29,859 nucleotides of DNA from Hyphomonadaceae bacterium UBA2389. Its GTDB lineage: Bacteria > Pseudomonadota > Alphaproteobacteria > Caulobacterales > Aquidulcibacteraceae. Position numbers and translations under genes: made by a program. The DNA is taken from NCBI GenBank assembly GCA_002343395.1, contig DDSN01000102.1, positions 267-30,125 of the forward strand. Direction: 5' to 3'. The notes below the pieces were generated by a model, which ran no database searches, was not told the DNA's origin, and worked only from the letters and a program-made list of their open reading frames with translations. Below, piece by piece: positions 1 through 7,385 of the stretch. How positions within the stretch are numbered: the stretch's first letter is position 1; each line of letters begins with the position of its first letter.

Positions 1-1158
1 CTTGCCTTCCATCCATTCCAGGAAGGCTCCGCCGGCGGTCGAGATGAAGGTGAAGTCGGCGCTCACCCCGGCGTGGTTCAGCGCCGCGACCGTGTCGCCG
101 CCGCCCGCCACCGCGATCAGCCTGCCGGCCTTGGCGAGGCTCGCGGCGTGCTTGGCGGCGGCCACGGTGCCCCTGTCGAAGGGCGGCATCTCGAAGACCC
201 CGAGCGGCCCGTTCCAGATCAGCGTCGCCGAGGCGTCCATCGCGCGGGCAAGGCGTGCGACCGTCTCCGGCCCCGCGTCGAGGATGCGCTCGTGCTCGTC
301 CACCTGGCCGAGCCCGCGCACTCGCGCCGCCGCGCCCGGCTGCATCACCTCGGCGGCGACGATATCGACCGGCAGCAGCAGCTCGCAGTTCGACCGGCCG
401 GCCAGCGCGATGATCTCGCGCGCCGTCTCGGCCATGTCGCGCTCGCAATACGAGGCGCCGACCTCGTGGCCCTGCGCGAACAGGAAGGTGTTGGCCATGC
501 CGCCGCCGATCGCCAGGCGGTCGAGCTTGCCGACGAGATTCTTCAGAAGGTCCAACTTGGTCGAGACCTTCGAGCCGCCGACGATGCCGAGGACCGGACG
601 CTTCGGATTGCCGAGCGCCGCCTCCAGCGCCTCCAGCTCCTTCTGCATCGAGAGGCCGGCATAGGCCGGCAGGAGATGCGCGAGGCCCTCGGTCGAGGCG
701 TGGGCGCGGTGCGCCGCCGAGAAGGCGTCGTTGACGTAGAGATCGCCGAGCGCCGCCATCTCGGCCGCGAGCGCCGGATCGTTCTTCTCCTCGCCGGCGT
801 GATAGCGGGTGTTCTCCATCAGGATCACCCCGCCGGCCGGCAGCGCGTCGATCGCCGCCCTGGCGGCCGGGCCGATGCAGTCGTCGGCGAAGGCGACCGG
901 CGCGCCCAGCAGCCTGGCGAGCGGCCCGGCCACCGGCTTCAGCGACATCTCGGGCACGCGCTTGCCCTTGGGCCGGTCGAAATGGGCGAGCAGCACCACT
1001 TTCGCGCCCTTCCACGACAGCGCCCGGATGGTCGGCAGCGCGGCCTTCAGGCGGGTATCGTCGCTGACCGCGCCGTCATGCATAGGCACGTTGAAATCGA
1101 CGCGCACCAGCGCGCGCTTGTCCTTGACGTCGGCGTCGGCGAGGCGGCGGAAGCCCAT
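1..1158 (-). CDS. pgk: Phosphoglycerate kinase, first copy (3' end cut by the window edge)
   Basis: Cytosolic enzyme that transfers phosphate between 1,3-bisphosphoglycerate and ADP in glycolysis, or the reverse in gluconeogenesis. Translated from the minus strand, 386 codons are present, beginning MGFRRLAD. Visible family signatures are VRVDFNVP near the N-terminus, the ENTRYHAGEEKND and AFSAAHRAHAST segments, VGGSKVSTK, GGGMANTF, and the nucleotide-binding GGGDTVAALNHAG near the C-terminus. The protein runs to EWMEGK at base 1, so only about ten residues should be missing compared with the second copy at 7386-8570. The ATG overlaps the gap stop by one base (TGATG), so translation is probably coupled to gap. 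Codon choice leans more to GCC, GAG and CTC than in the second copy. The two kinases are clearly paralogous and similar along their whole length. Confidence 0.95.
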   Translation of the reverse strand, partial: MGFRRLADADVKDKRALVRVDFNVPMHDGAVSDDTRLKAALPTIRALSWKGAKVVLLAHFDRPKGKRVPEMSLKPVAGPLARLLGAPVAFADDCIGPAARAAIDALPAGGVILMENTRYHAGEEKNDPALAAEMAALGDLYVNDAFSAAHRAHASTEGLAHLLPAYAGLSMQKELEALEAALGNPKRPVLGIVGGSKVSTKLDLLKNLVGKLDRLAIGGGMANTFLFAQGHEVGASYCERDMAETAREIIALAGRSNCELLLPVDIVAAEVMQPGAAARVRGLGQVDEHERILDAGPETVARLARAMDASATLIWNGPLGVFEMPPFDRGTVAAAKHAASLAKAGRLIAVAGGGDTVAALNHAGVSADFTFISTAGGAFLEWMEGK

Positions 1159-2165
1159 CAGATCAGGCGCCCCATCGCGACGGCGGTGTCGGCCATGCGG
1201 TTGGAGAAGCCCCACTCGTTATCGTACCAGCTGAGCACCGACACGAATTTGCTTTCCATCACCTTGGTTTGGTCCATGTGGAAGATCGAGGAATGCGGGT
1301 CGTGGTTGAAATCCATCGAGACGTTCGGCGCGTTGGTGTAACCCAGCACGCCCTTCAGCGCGCCTTCGCTGGCGGCCTTTATGGCGGCGTTGACCTCGTC
1401 CTTCGTCGTCGCCTTCTTGGCCAGGAACTTGAAGTCCACGACGGAGACGTTCGGCGTCGGCACGCGGATCGAAATGCCGTCGAGCTTGCCCTTGAGATCG
1501 GGAATGACCAGGCCAATCGCCTTGGCGGCGCCGGTGCTGGTGGGGATCATGTTCAACGCCGCGGCGCGGGCGCGATAGAGATCCTTGTGCAGGGTGTCGA
1601 GCGTCGGCTGATCGCCGGTGTAGGAGTGGATCGTGGTCATCATACCGTGATCGATGCCGATCGCATCGTGCAGCACCTTCACCACCGGCGCGAGGCAATT
1701 GGTGGTGCAGGAGGCGTTCGAGATCACGACGTGATCCCTGGTGAGCCCCTGGTGGTTGACGCCATACACGACGGTGTAGTCCGCGCCGTCCACCGGCGCC
1801 GAGACGATGACGCGCTTGGCGCCGCCGTCGAGGTGGGCGGCGGCCTTGTCGCGGGCGGTAAAGATGCCGGTGCATTCGAGCGCGATATCGACGCCGAGGG
1901 CCTTGTGCGGCAGTTCGGCGGGGTTTTTGATCGCGGTGACCTTGATCTTGCCGCGGCCGATGTCGATCCAGTCCTCGCCCGACTTGACCTCGCCCGGAAA
2001 TTTGCCGTGGACGCTGTCGTAGCGCATCAGGTGGGCGTTGGTTTCGACCGGCCCGAGGTCATTGATGGCGACCACCTCGATGTCGGTGCGTCCCGCCTCG
2101 TGGATGGCGCGCAGCACGTTGCGGCCAATGCGCCCGAAACCGTTGATGGCCACCTTCACGCTCAT
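1158..2165 (-). CDS. gap: Glyceraldehyde-3-phosphate dehydrogenase, type I
   Basis: Oxidises and phosphorylates glyceraldehyde 3-phosphate with NAD(P)+ in glycolysis, or works in reverse in gluconeogenesis. The 335-residue product has the usual family length. The N-terminal Rossmann motif is INGFGRIGR (residues 7-15), and the catalytic cysteine is Cys153 within SNASCTTN. The C-terminal WYDNEWGFSNRM segment is typical. The ATG at 2165 is preceded by a good ribosome-binding site (AAGGAG about 8 bases upstream). A longer frame upstream of this ATG is low-complexity and unlike any GAPDH. The gene is followed directly by pgk in an overlapping operon and is divergent from the small ORF at 2281. No clear promoter could be fixed in the 115-base divergent gap. 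Confidence 0.97.
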   Translation of the reverse strand: MSVKVAINGFGRIGRNVLRAIHEAGRTDIEVVAINDLGPVETNAHLMRYDSVHGKFPGEVKSGEDWIDIGRGKIKVTAIKNPAELPHKALGVDIALECTGIFTARDKAAAHLDGGAKRVIVSAPVDGADYTVVYGVNHQGLTRDHVVISNASCTTNCLAPVVKVLHDAIGIDHGMMTTIHSYTGDQPTLDTLHKDLYRARAAALNMIPTSTGAAKAIGLVIPDLKGKLDGISIRVPTPNVSVVDFKFLAKKATTKDEVNAAIKAASEGALKGVLGYTNAPNVSMDFNHDPHSSIFHMDQTKVMESKFVSVLSWYDNEWGFSNRMADTAVAMGRLI

Positions 2166-2256
2166 GAAATCGCTCCTTCGATTGGTTGAGCGGTGGATAG
2201 ACCGAGCGACCCGCCGGGTCCAGGCAGGCGGGCGCGCGGCGCTTTCAACGAATCGG

Positions 2257-2281
2257 CATTTGTCGTAACATTTTGTCGCAA
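2257..2281 (+). repeat. Tandem direct repeat in the gap / zapA-operon divergent region
   Basis: Two adjacent near-identical copies, CATTTGTCGTAA (2257-2268) and CATTTTGTCGCAA (2269-2281), lie immediately before and into the start codon of the small ORF at 2281. They differ by one inserted T and one T/C change. The position would suit a regulator or a leaderless transcript start, but chance is possible because the unit is short. Confidence 0.4.
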
Positions 2282-2454
2282 TGAGCGAGTCTCCCTCCCT
2301 CGACGCGCAAGCTGCGCGGCTTTCGGCGGCGCTCGACGCGATCGAGGCGGCGCTGGAGGCTCTGGAGCTGAGCGCCGACCCTGACGCCGTGGCGGCGGCG
2401 CTGGCGGGGCCGGTGCGCGCCTTCGACACTGCCGCGAAGGAGGCGCTGCCCTGA
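2281..2454 (+). CDS. Small helical protein upstream of ZapA (possible ZauP-like partner)
   Basis: A 57-residue ORF whose stop overlaps the zapA start by one base (TGATG), a strong sign of a real, translationally coupled gene. The product is rich in Ala, Leu, Glu and Asp (MSESPSLDAQAARLSAALDA at the start, then IEAALEALEL), with spacing that suggests an amphipathic helix or short coiled coil. In Caulobacter a coiled-coil protein encoded just upstream of zapA (ZauP, from memory) works with ZapA at the Z-ring. By position and character this may be a short counterpart, which is inference because I see no diagnostic motif. There is an in-frame stop five codons upstream and no recognisable ribosome-binding site, so the transcript may be leaderless. 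Confidence 0.65.
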   Translation: MSESPSLDAQAARLSAALDAIEAALEALELSADPDAVAAALAGPVRAFDTAAKEALP

Positions 2455-2771
2455 TGCAGGTCACCATTCTGGGGCAAAATATCGATATCGCCTGCGCGGG
2501 GCGCGACCAGAAACGGCTCGCCGATCTGGCCGCCGCGCTGGAGCAGCGGCTCGGGCGCTACCCGGAAGATCTGGACGCGACGCGCAGGCTGGCGTTGGCG
2601 GCGCTCGCGCTCATGGACGAAGCGCAGACCACGGGCGCGGCGCTGGCGCTCGCGCGCAGCGAAATCGAGCGCCTTACCGACATGCTGGTGGACGCCAAGC
2701 TCGAGGCCGCGAACGCCTGTCCGGTCGACGAAGAACGCGGGCGCGTCAGCGCTTTGCGTTTGGGCGCTTGA
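2454..2771 (+). CDS. zapA: Cell division protein ZapA
   Basis: ZapA binds and bundles FtsZ filaments at the division site in the cytoplasm. The 105-residue protein has the family layout: a short N-terminal beta region (QVTILGQNIDIAC) followed by a long helix used for dimer and tetramer formation (about residues 20-90, starting RDQKRLADLAAALEQRL). The length fits the family. Context is strong: in most proteobacteria zapA is followed by 6S RNA and then the 5-formyltetrahydrofolate cyclo-ligase gene, exactly as here. The start overlaps the stop of the upstream small ORF. The stop codon lies inside the -35 element of the predicted 6S promoter. Confidence 0.92.
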   Translation: MQVTILGQNIDIACAGRDQKRLADLAAALEQRLGRYPEDLDATRRLALAALALMDEAQTTGAALALARSEIERLTDMLVDAKLEAANACPVDEERGRVSALRLGA

Positions 2772-2796
2772 GAGCGCCGCGCGCCGCGCCTAGATT
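2768..2796 (+). promoter_or_regulatory. Predicted housekeeping promoter of 6S RNA
   Basis: TTGAGA (2768-2773) and TAGATT (2791-2796) are separated by exactly 17 bases. They lie about 7 bases upstream of the expected 5' end of 6S RNA. The -35 box overlaps the zapA stop codon. Confidence 0.7.
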
Positions 2797-2802
2797 CGAC
2801 GC

Positions 2803-2968
2803 GGGCGGTTGCTGCGGCGTGCGAGAGGCGCTTTCATCCCTGGGACCGTATCATCTCTCTCGGGAGCTGGCTCTGTTCCGGACCGTGGTCTGGAGCACCT
2901 GGCGCCCACCTAGTCTTGCTAGGGTTCGAGAGGATGAGCATTCCTTACGGCGCATGTGGCGCCGCCCA
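2803..2968 (+). ncRNA. ssrS: 6S RNA (ssrS)
   Basis: Regulatory RNA that binds housekeeping RNA polymerase by imitating an open promoter, mainly in stationary phase. The region lies between zapA and fau, the classical 6S locus. The ends pair: GGGCGGTTGCTGCGGCGTGC near 2803-2822 is complementary to the segment from 2951 (CGCATGTGGCGCCGCCC), forming a long closing stem. The interior, with GGGACCGT around 2841 and the GACCGTGGTCTGGAGCACC segment near 2880, resembles the arms around the large central bubble of alphaproteobacterial 6S RNAs. The length of about 165 nt is normal. The 5' end follows from a well-spaced promoter; the 3' end is set only by the pairing and may be off by several bases. Confidence 0.82.
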
Positions 2969-2990
2969 ACCCACGCCGTGCCGCGCGGCG

Positions 2991-3012
2991 CCTCCCCCGT
3001 GAACGGGGGAGG
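2991..3012 (+). terminator. Perfect 10-bp hairpin between 6S RNA and fau
   Basis: CCTCCCCCGT (2991-3000) pairs with ACGGGGGAGG (3003-3012) across a two-base gap. There is no T-run after it. It could help define the 6S 3' end, or it could mask purines near the fau ribosome-binding region 13 bases before the fau start. Similar C/G-rich hairpins are common dispersed repeats in such genomes, and another lies at 29805. Confidence 0.45.
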
Positions 3013-3024
3013 AAAGGTGGCGCC

Positions 3025-3591
3025 ATGATCGATCCCGCTCTCGAAGCCGCGAAGGCGGACGCTCGCATGACCATGCGGGCCGAACGCGCGTTGGTCGATC
3101 CGCGCGGCGCGGCGCTCAAGCTGATTGAACACTTCCCCATGGAGCTGGCGCGCCTGTCGCCTGCGGTCGGTTATTGGCCGGTTGGCGGCGAGATCGACGA
3201 CCGCCCCCTGCTCGCCGCGCTCGCGAAAGCGGGCTGCGTCGTCGGCCTGCCGCGCATGCAGAGCCGCCACGGGCCGGCGCGCTTTCTGGTGTGGCGCGGG
3301 ACCGAGGCGCTCTCGGCGGATGCGTTCGGCGTGCCCTCGCCGCCGCAAACGGCCGAGGCCGTGCAGCCGAAACTGATCCTTACGCCGCTGCTAGCGTTCG
3401 ACCGCGCCGGGCGGCGGCTCGGCCAAGGCGGCGGCCACTATGACCGCATCATTTCGCTGCATCGCGCGCATGGCGCGGTGGCGGTGGGCCTCGCATACGC
3501 CGAGCAGGAGATGGGCCAAGTGCCGGCCGGCGCTCACGATGCGCTTCTGGACTGGGTGATCACGCCAAGCGAGGCGGTGCGATGCGGGTGA
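3025..3591 (+). CDS. fau: 5-formyltetrahydrofolate cyclo-ligase
   Basis: ATP-dependent enzyme that converts 5-formyltetrahydrofolate (folinate) to 5,10-methenyltetrahydrofolate, recycling a dead-end folate in the cytoplasm. The 188-residue product has family length. The N-terminal helix carries the conserved ARMTMRAERALV region, and the C-terminal signature LGQGGGHYDR is the substrate/ATP loop. The ATG at 3025 is preferred because the upstream extension reads through the hairpin and has no family similarity. An AAGG stretch lies 7 bases before this ATG. It follows 6S RNA, the usual arrangement. In related genomes the next gene is usually a TIGR00282-type phosphoesterase before yebC, and that gene is absent here. 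Confidence 0.95.
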   Translation: MIDPALEAAKADARMTMRAERALVDPRGAALKLIEHFPMELARLSPAVGYWPVGGEIDDRPLLAALAKAGCVVGLPRMQSRHGPARFLVWRGTEALSADAFGVPSPPQTAEAVQPKLILTPLLAFDRAGRRLGQGGGHYDRIISLHRAHGAVAVGLAYAEQEMGQVPAGAHDALLDWVITPSEAVRCG

Positions 3592-3613
3592 GCGCGTTGC
3601 CCCCATCTACAAT

Positions 3614-3656
3614 CGTCATTCCGGGGCGTCGCGTGCCGCGACGCCCCGGAATGACG
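3614..3656. repeat. Perfect 20-bp palindromic intergenic element
   Basis: The arm CGTCATTCCGGGGCGTCGCG (3614-3633) is repeated in exact inverse at 3637-3656 with only a TGC loop. It lies 22 bases after fau and is followed by AAAAG rather than a T-run. The GTCATTCCGGGG type of palindrome is found dispersed in many alphaproteobacterial genomes, so I read it as a REP-like element that may also stop or protect the fau transcript. Confidence 0.75.
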
Positions 3657-3777
3657 AAAAGAGGCGGCATCGGCGTTTGGCGGGACGCCCAGGACCGAGT
3701 TTGGCCCAGAGCCGCCGTTCGCATCCAACTCTCCGAGCGCCCGCATCAAGGTCAGGCGTTGGCTCGCCACCCCACCG

Positions 3778-4644
3778 GTGAGACGCGACGATCGGTTCAA
3801 CTGGCATAGCGGTGAGTTCAAAGTGGCTGAGTCTGGCGAAAACTGGTTTGTCGAGGCCCCCGGCGACATCCACCGCATAGAAGCTTGCCTTACCGGTGTG
3901 GCGTACGCTCCCCACCGCCACGACACCTATACAATCGGCATCACGTTGAGCGGCATTCAAAGCTTCACTTATCGTGGCGCTGAAAGAGTTTCTTATCCTG
4001 GTCAGATCGTCATCCTGCACCCCGACGAACAACATGACGGCCGCGCCGGCGACGGAGAGGCCTTTCGTTATCGCGCCGCCTACATCTCTCCCGCCGATGT
4101 CCAAGAAGCGCTGAACGGTCAGGCGTTGCCGTTCGTTGAAGGCGGCGTTTCGATTGACGAAGGGCTGCATCGAGCGGCTGCAGCTTTGCTGGAAGATTTC
4201 CAGCGGCCGTTGTCGAGACTCGAGTACCAGGACGCCCTCTACGACTTGGCGCTCGCCTTGCAGACGAGCGCGGGCGCGGCCGTCGCCATCAAGCGGGCCA
4301 ATCGTGAAGCGGCCGCCGGTGCGCGCGATTACATAGAGGCCAATCTCTCACGTGGATTCTCGCTTGAAGAACTGGAGCGCGCGACAGGCCATTGCCGCTG
4401 GCAATTGTCGCGGGATTTTCGCGCGATGTTCGGCACCAGTCCGTACAGATACCTCACCTTGCGGCGGCTCGACATTGCGCGGCGCATGATGCGCGACGGC
4501 GGCGCGATCGCCCAAATCGCCCACGATTGCGGCTTTTCGGACCAGAGCCATTTCGGGCGAGTGTTCAAGCAGGCCTATGGGTTACCGCCGAAAGCTTGGC
4601 TTAGGGGCGTGCGACGCCCGCACGATCGTTCTAGAACGACATAA
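3778..4644 (+). CDS. AraC-family transcriptional regulator
   Basis: Predicted DNA-binding regulator of 288 residues. The N-terminal half (about 20-170) is a cupin-like AraC ligand-binding domain, recognisable from APHRHDTYTIGITLSGIQSF and the PGQIVILHPDEQHDG segment. The C-terminal 100 residues hold two helix-turn-helix motifs, with the second in the typical form IAQIAHDCGFSDQSHFGRVF followed by GLPPKAWL. The start is a GTG at 3778 without a clear ribosome-binding site, and a GTG a few codons later is possible. The next gene on the same strand, 22 bases on, is a CPBP membrane protease, a likely target or operon partner. The ligand is unknown. With its neighbour it occupies a place usually held by another gene between fau and yebC. 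Confidence 0.92.
   Translation: MRRDDRFNWHSGEFKVAESGENWFVEAPGDIHRIEACLTGVAYAPHRHDTYTIGITLSGIQSFTYRGAERVSYPGQIVILHPDEQHDGRAGDGEAFRYRAAYISPADVQEALNGQALPFVEGGVSIDEGLHRAAAALLEDFQRPLSRLEYQDALYDLALALQTSAGAAVAIKRANREAAAGARDYIEANLSRGFSLEELERATGHCRWQLSRDFRAMFGTSPYRYLTLRRLDIARRMMRDGGAIAQIAHDCGFSDQSHFGRVFKQAYGLPPKAWLRGVRRPHDRSRTT
4626..4639. promoter_or_regulatory. 14-bp perfect palindrome at the araC-type / CPBP junction
   Basis: TCGTTCTAGAACGA (4626-4639) is its own reverse complement. It spans the last codons of the AraC-type gene and sits 27 bases before the ATG of the CPBP protease gene. It could be an operator for the downstream gene or a short hairpin. There is no T-run to make it a convincing terminator. 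Confidence 0.35.
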
Positions 4645-4666
4645 TTCGTTGGCGCACTGAAGCGCC

Positions 4667-5584
4667 ATGAAGACAACATCGCTGTTTTCGCCAGAGCCCG
4701 CGAAGGGATGGATTCCCTGGGGAGCGTTGGCGCCGTTTCTTTTGATCTTCTTTGTGGCCGCGCCGGTGATTTTGACCGATGCGCCGTTCATTCAGTGGGG
4801 ATTCGTGGACGATCGCGGCAATCCGATTGGCGCGTTCGGCCTTTATGCCTTCCTGCTCATCCCGTTCGCGATAACCGGTGCGTTGGTGCTCGCGTGGGTG
4901 CTGTTCGTCGAACGCCGGCCGCTCCGCACCATCGGCTTGACGCCGAGCGGCGGGGCGATGTCGTTTGCGCGCGGACTAGGGATTGGCGTCGCGACCATCG
5001 GCGCGATCGTCGCTGCGATCTGGGCGGCGGGCGGATACCAACCGCGCGGATTTGCGGGCGCGTTCTCTGCGCCACATGACTTGATCAGCATCGGCATTCT
5101 ATTTCTGTGTTTTGCGGTTCAGGCCGGTGTTGAGGAGATCATCTTTCGCGGTTGGCTGATGTCCGCGCTTGCACGCAAGTTCAATGTCGCCCTAGCCGTC
5201 ATCCTGACATGCGCGGTGTTCACGTTGCTGCACTATGGTCGAGGCCAGGAATTGCTGGTCACGGCAGGTGTATTTCTGTTTTCGGCTTTCGCATGCCTCT
5301 GGGCGCTCAAGGCTCGCAACATCTGGGGTGTCATGGGATGGCATATCGGGTGGAATTGGCTGCTCGCGACAGGCTTCGAATTGCCGGTTACCGGATTTGA
5401 CTCGGGCGTGTCGGCGCTACTGGTCAAGCTCGTGCCGCTCGGGCCAGACATCCTCACCGGCGGTGCGCAGGGACCCGAAGCTAGCGTTGTTTGTCTGCTA
5501 TTCTTCGCTTGCGCGATCGCAACCCTTCTCTGGCGACTGCGGAACAGCGCCCACCAAGCGCGGAACGGCCTGACTGTGGCTTAA
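4667..5584 (+). CDS. CPBP-family intramembrane metalloprotease
   Basis: Multi-pass inner-membrane protein of 305 residues in the CPBP (CAAX protease / bacteriocin-processing, Abi) family. Hydrophobic segments include LAPFLLIFFVAAPVI, the LYAFLLIPFAITGALVLAWVL region, the GLGIGVATIGAIVAAIW stretch, and a C-terminal ASVVCLLFFACAIATLLW. The family's active-site motifs are all seen: EEIIFRG (EExxxR), FTLLHYG (FxxxH) and HIGWNW (HxxxN), so the enzyme is probably active. The substrate is unknown. The start ATG is 22 bases after the AraC-type gene, suggesting joint transcription or control by it. Base use is somewhat less GC-rich than the neighbouring core genes, which fits later acquisition. Confidence 0.9.
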   Translation: MKTTSLFSPEPAKGWIPWGALAPFLLIFFVAAPVILTDAPFIQWGFVDDRGNPIGAFGLYAFLLIPFAITGALVLAWVLFVERRPLRTIGLTPSGGAMSFARGLGIGVATIGAIVAAIWAAGGYQPRGFAGAFSAPHDLISIGILFLCFAVQAGVEEIIFRGWLMSALARKFNVALAVILTCAVFTLLHYGRGQELLVTAGVFLFSAFACLWALKARNIWGVMGWHIGWNWLLATGFELPVTGFDSGVSALLVKLVPLGPDILTGGAQGPEASVVCLLFFACAIATLLWRLRNSAHQARNGLTVA

Positions 5585-5712
5585 AACTTGAGCTCGCGCC
5601 CAGCGCGGCTTGTACGGTCGGTTCGGCCTCTGCGATCGGCGGGTATCGGCGGATTTCAGACTGTGGGCAGCGCCTTGAGAAACGGCGAACTCCCCGCTAG
5701 AAGCTCCGCTCC

Positions 5713-6459
5713 ATGGCCGGCCATTCAAAATTCGCGAACATCCAGCACCGCAAGGGCGCGCAGGACAAAAAGCGCGCGCAGATGTTCACCAAGATCGCCC
5801 GCGAAATTCAGGCGGCGGTGAAAGTCGGTGGCGCCGACCCGGCCTCGAACCCCCGCCTGTTCCGCGCCATGGCGGCGGGGCGCGCCGTTAACATGCCGAA
5901 GGACAACATTCAGCGCGCCGTCGATCGCGGCTCGGGCGCCGGCGCCGAGCAGCTCGATGAAATCCGTTACGAAGGCTTCGGCCCGGGCGGCGTGGGCGTG
6001 ATTGTCGAAACGCTGTCGGACAATCGCAACCGCACGGCCGGCGAAGTGCGCGCGGCGTTCGCGAAGAACGGCGGCAATTTGGGCGAAAGCAACTCGGTGT
6101 CGTTTGCCTGGAAGCGCGTCGGCGAAATCCGCTTTCCGCTTTCCGCGGCGAGCGAAGACGCGATGCTGGAGGCGGCGATCGAAGCGGGTTGCGACGATTG
6201 CGTCGCCGAAGGCGAAGACCATGTCGTCACCTGCGATATGGCCGCCCTCGCCGCCGCCGCGCAGGCGCTCTCGCACAAATTTGGCGACCCGGCTTCGGCG
6301 AAGTTCGTCTGGCGCACCGAGATCGCCATCCCCGTCGAAGGCGAAACCGCCGAGACGCTGATGAAGCTGCTCGATCAACTCGACGATCTCGACGATGTGC
6401 AGGCGGTCTATTCGAACGAAGACATCAGCGAGGCTGAACTGGCGCGTCTCAGCGCCTAA
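5713..6459 (+). CDS. yebC: YebC/PmpR-family protein
   Basis: Cytoplasmic protein of 248 residues, the standard length. It begins MAGHSKFANIQHRKGAQDKK, the near-invariant YebC N-terminus, and carries the NMPKDNIQRAVDRGSG segment and the FGPGGVGVIVE core strand. Members have been described as transcriptional regulators and, more recently, as factors easing ribosome stalling on proline-rich stretches. Which applies here cannot be told from the sequence. In many alphaproteobacteria yebC lies in the zapA-fau neighbourhood, so its presence after the AraC/CPBP pair supports an insertion between fau and yebC. It is followed not by ruvC but by a small membrane protein. Confidence 0.97.
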   Translation: MAGHSKFANIQHRKGAQDKKRAQMFTKIAREIQAAVKVGGADPASNPRLFRAMAAGRAVNMPKDNIQRAVDRGSGAGAEQLDEIRYEGFGPGGVGVIVETLSDNRNRTAGEVRAAFAKNGGNLGESNSVSFAWKRVGEIRFPLSAASEDAMLEAAIEAGCDDCVAEGEDHVVTCDMAALAAAAQALSHKFGDPASAKFVWRTEIAIPVEGETAETLMKLLDQLDDLDDVQAVYSNEDISEAELARLSA

Positions 6460-6551
6460 ACCTTCCCGCCCCAGTGGAAGCGTGAACCCCGCGCGCCCGG
6501 CGGCTGGAGAAAGAGCGCGCGCCGCGCGCGCCGTCGGCGCACATTTCAGCA

Positions 6552-6830
6552 ATGTTCTCCGCGCGCCAGAGCGCCGACCTTGCCGTGGCCTTCGGCGACC
6601 TCGCCTTCGCCGTAGGGGTGTTCGCGTGCGGCCTTTTCGACGCCCCGGTTTGGACAGCGGGACTAGCGGGCGCCGGCATGGTGGCGTATTGGGCGGCCAG
6701 CCGGCGGCGCATCCTGCGCCGTCTTCCGTCGAAGGCGCGGGCAAACCAGACGGCCATCGCGCTCTTCGTCGTCATTGCGATTCAGGCCGGCGCCTATTGG
6801 CTGGGCCTGGGCGTCGGAGGAGCGATCTAA
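6552..6830 (+). CDS. Small hypothetical membrane protein
   Basis: A 92-residue protein I do not recognise. It has two or three hydrophobic stretches: LAVAFGDLAFAVGVFACGLF (about 9-28), VWTAGLAGAGMVAYWAA (about 33-49) and TAIALFVVIAIQAGAYWLGL (about 67-86). A strongly basic loop, RRRILRRLPSKARAN, lies between them and is expected on the cytoplasmic side. No clear ribosome-binding site precedes the ATG. It ends four bases before the DUF1993 gene, so the two are probably co-transcribed. Confidence 0.65.
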   Translation: MFSARQSADLAVAFGDLAFAVGVFACGLFDAPVWTAGLAGAGMVAYWAASRRRILRRLPSKARANQTAIALFVVIAIQAGAYWLGLGVGGAI

Positions 6831-6834
6831 TCCC

Positions 6835-7341
6835 ATGAGCCAGATTTCGATGCACGCGTTCAGCGCGCCCACGTTCGCGCGCATGTTGCGCAATCTCTCC
6901 GCGATGCTCGCGAAGGCGGAGGCGCACGCCAAGGCGAAGAACTTCGATCCGGCCGTATTGCTGAACGACCGCTTGGCGCCGGACATGTTCACGCTGACGC
7001 GGCAGGTCCAGATCGCGACCGATCACGCCAAAGGCGCGATGGCGCGGCTCGCCGGCAAGCAACCGGAGGTGATTCCCGATACGGATACGACTATCGCCGA
7101 CTTGCAGGCGCGCATCGCCAAGGTGATCGCTATCGTTGAGAGCATCACGCCCGCGCAGCTCGAAGGCGCCGACAAGCGCGAGATCAGCATTAAGATCCCC
7201 AACCAGGAGCTGAAGTTTTCCGGCATTGACTATCTGAACGGCTGGGCGCTGCCGAACTTCTACTTCCACATGACCATGGCCTACGCGATCCTGCGTCACA
7301 ACGGCGTCGAGCTGGGCAAGCGCGACTTCTTGATGAGCTAA
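6835..7341 (+). CDS. DUF1993 domain protein (DinB-like fold)
   Basis: A 168-residue soluble protein matching the DUF1993 pattern: an N-terminal helix with TFARMLRNLSAMLAKAEAHA, then LLNDRLAPDMFTLTRQVQIA, the KGAMARLAG segment, and the C-terminal YLNGWALPNFYFHMTMAYAI followed by RHNGVELGKRDFL. The family falls in the DinB/YfiT-like four-helix superfamily, and its reaction is unknown. The ATG at 6835 is chosen because a GGAGGAG ribosome-binding site overlaps the end of the upstream small membrane protein gene. A longer frame would start inside that gene. It is followed 44 bases later by the second pgk. Confidence 0.88.
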   Translation: MSQISMHAFSAPTFARMLRNLSAMLAKAEAHAKAKNFDPAVLLNDRLAPDMFTLTRQVQIATDHAKGAMARLAGKQPEVIPDTDTTIADLQARIAKVIAIVESITPAQLEGADKREISIKIPNQELKFSGIDYLNGWALPNFYFHMTMAYAILRHNGVELGKRDFLMS

Positions 7342-7385
7342 GGCAGCGCGCGCTTCGTTCGGCGCGCCATTCAGGGATGACGCAA

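Noticed and set aside
73..2189. Long plus-strand frames opposite pgk and gap (73-1341 and 1269-2189)
   Set aside because: The minus-strand proteins are unmistakable; the plus-strand translations are low-complexity and basic.
3582..3809. 75-codon frame beginning MRV that overlaps the fau stop, possibly the relic of a TIGR00282 phosphoesterase
   Set aside because: Only the first residues resemble that family; the rest reads through the palindromic repeat and shows no metal-site motif.
5585..5712. Possible tRNA or small RNA between the CPBP gene and yebC
   Set aside because: No cloverleaf, promoter or terminator pattern could be seen.
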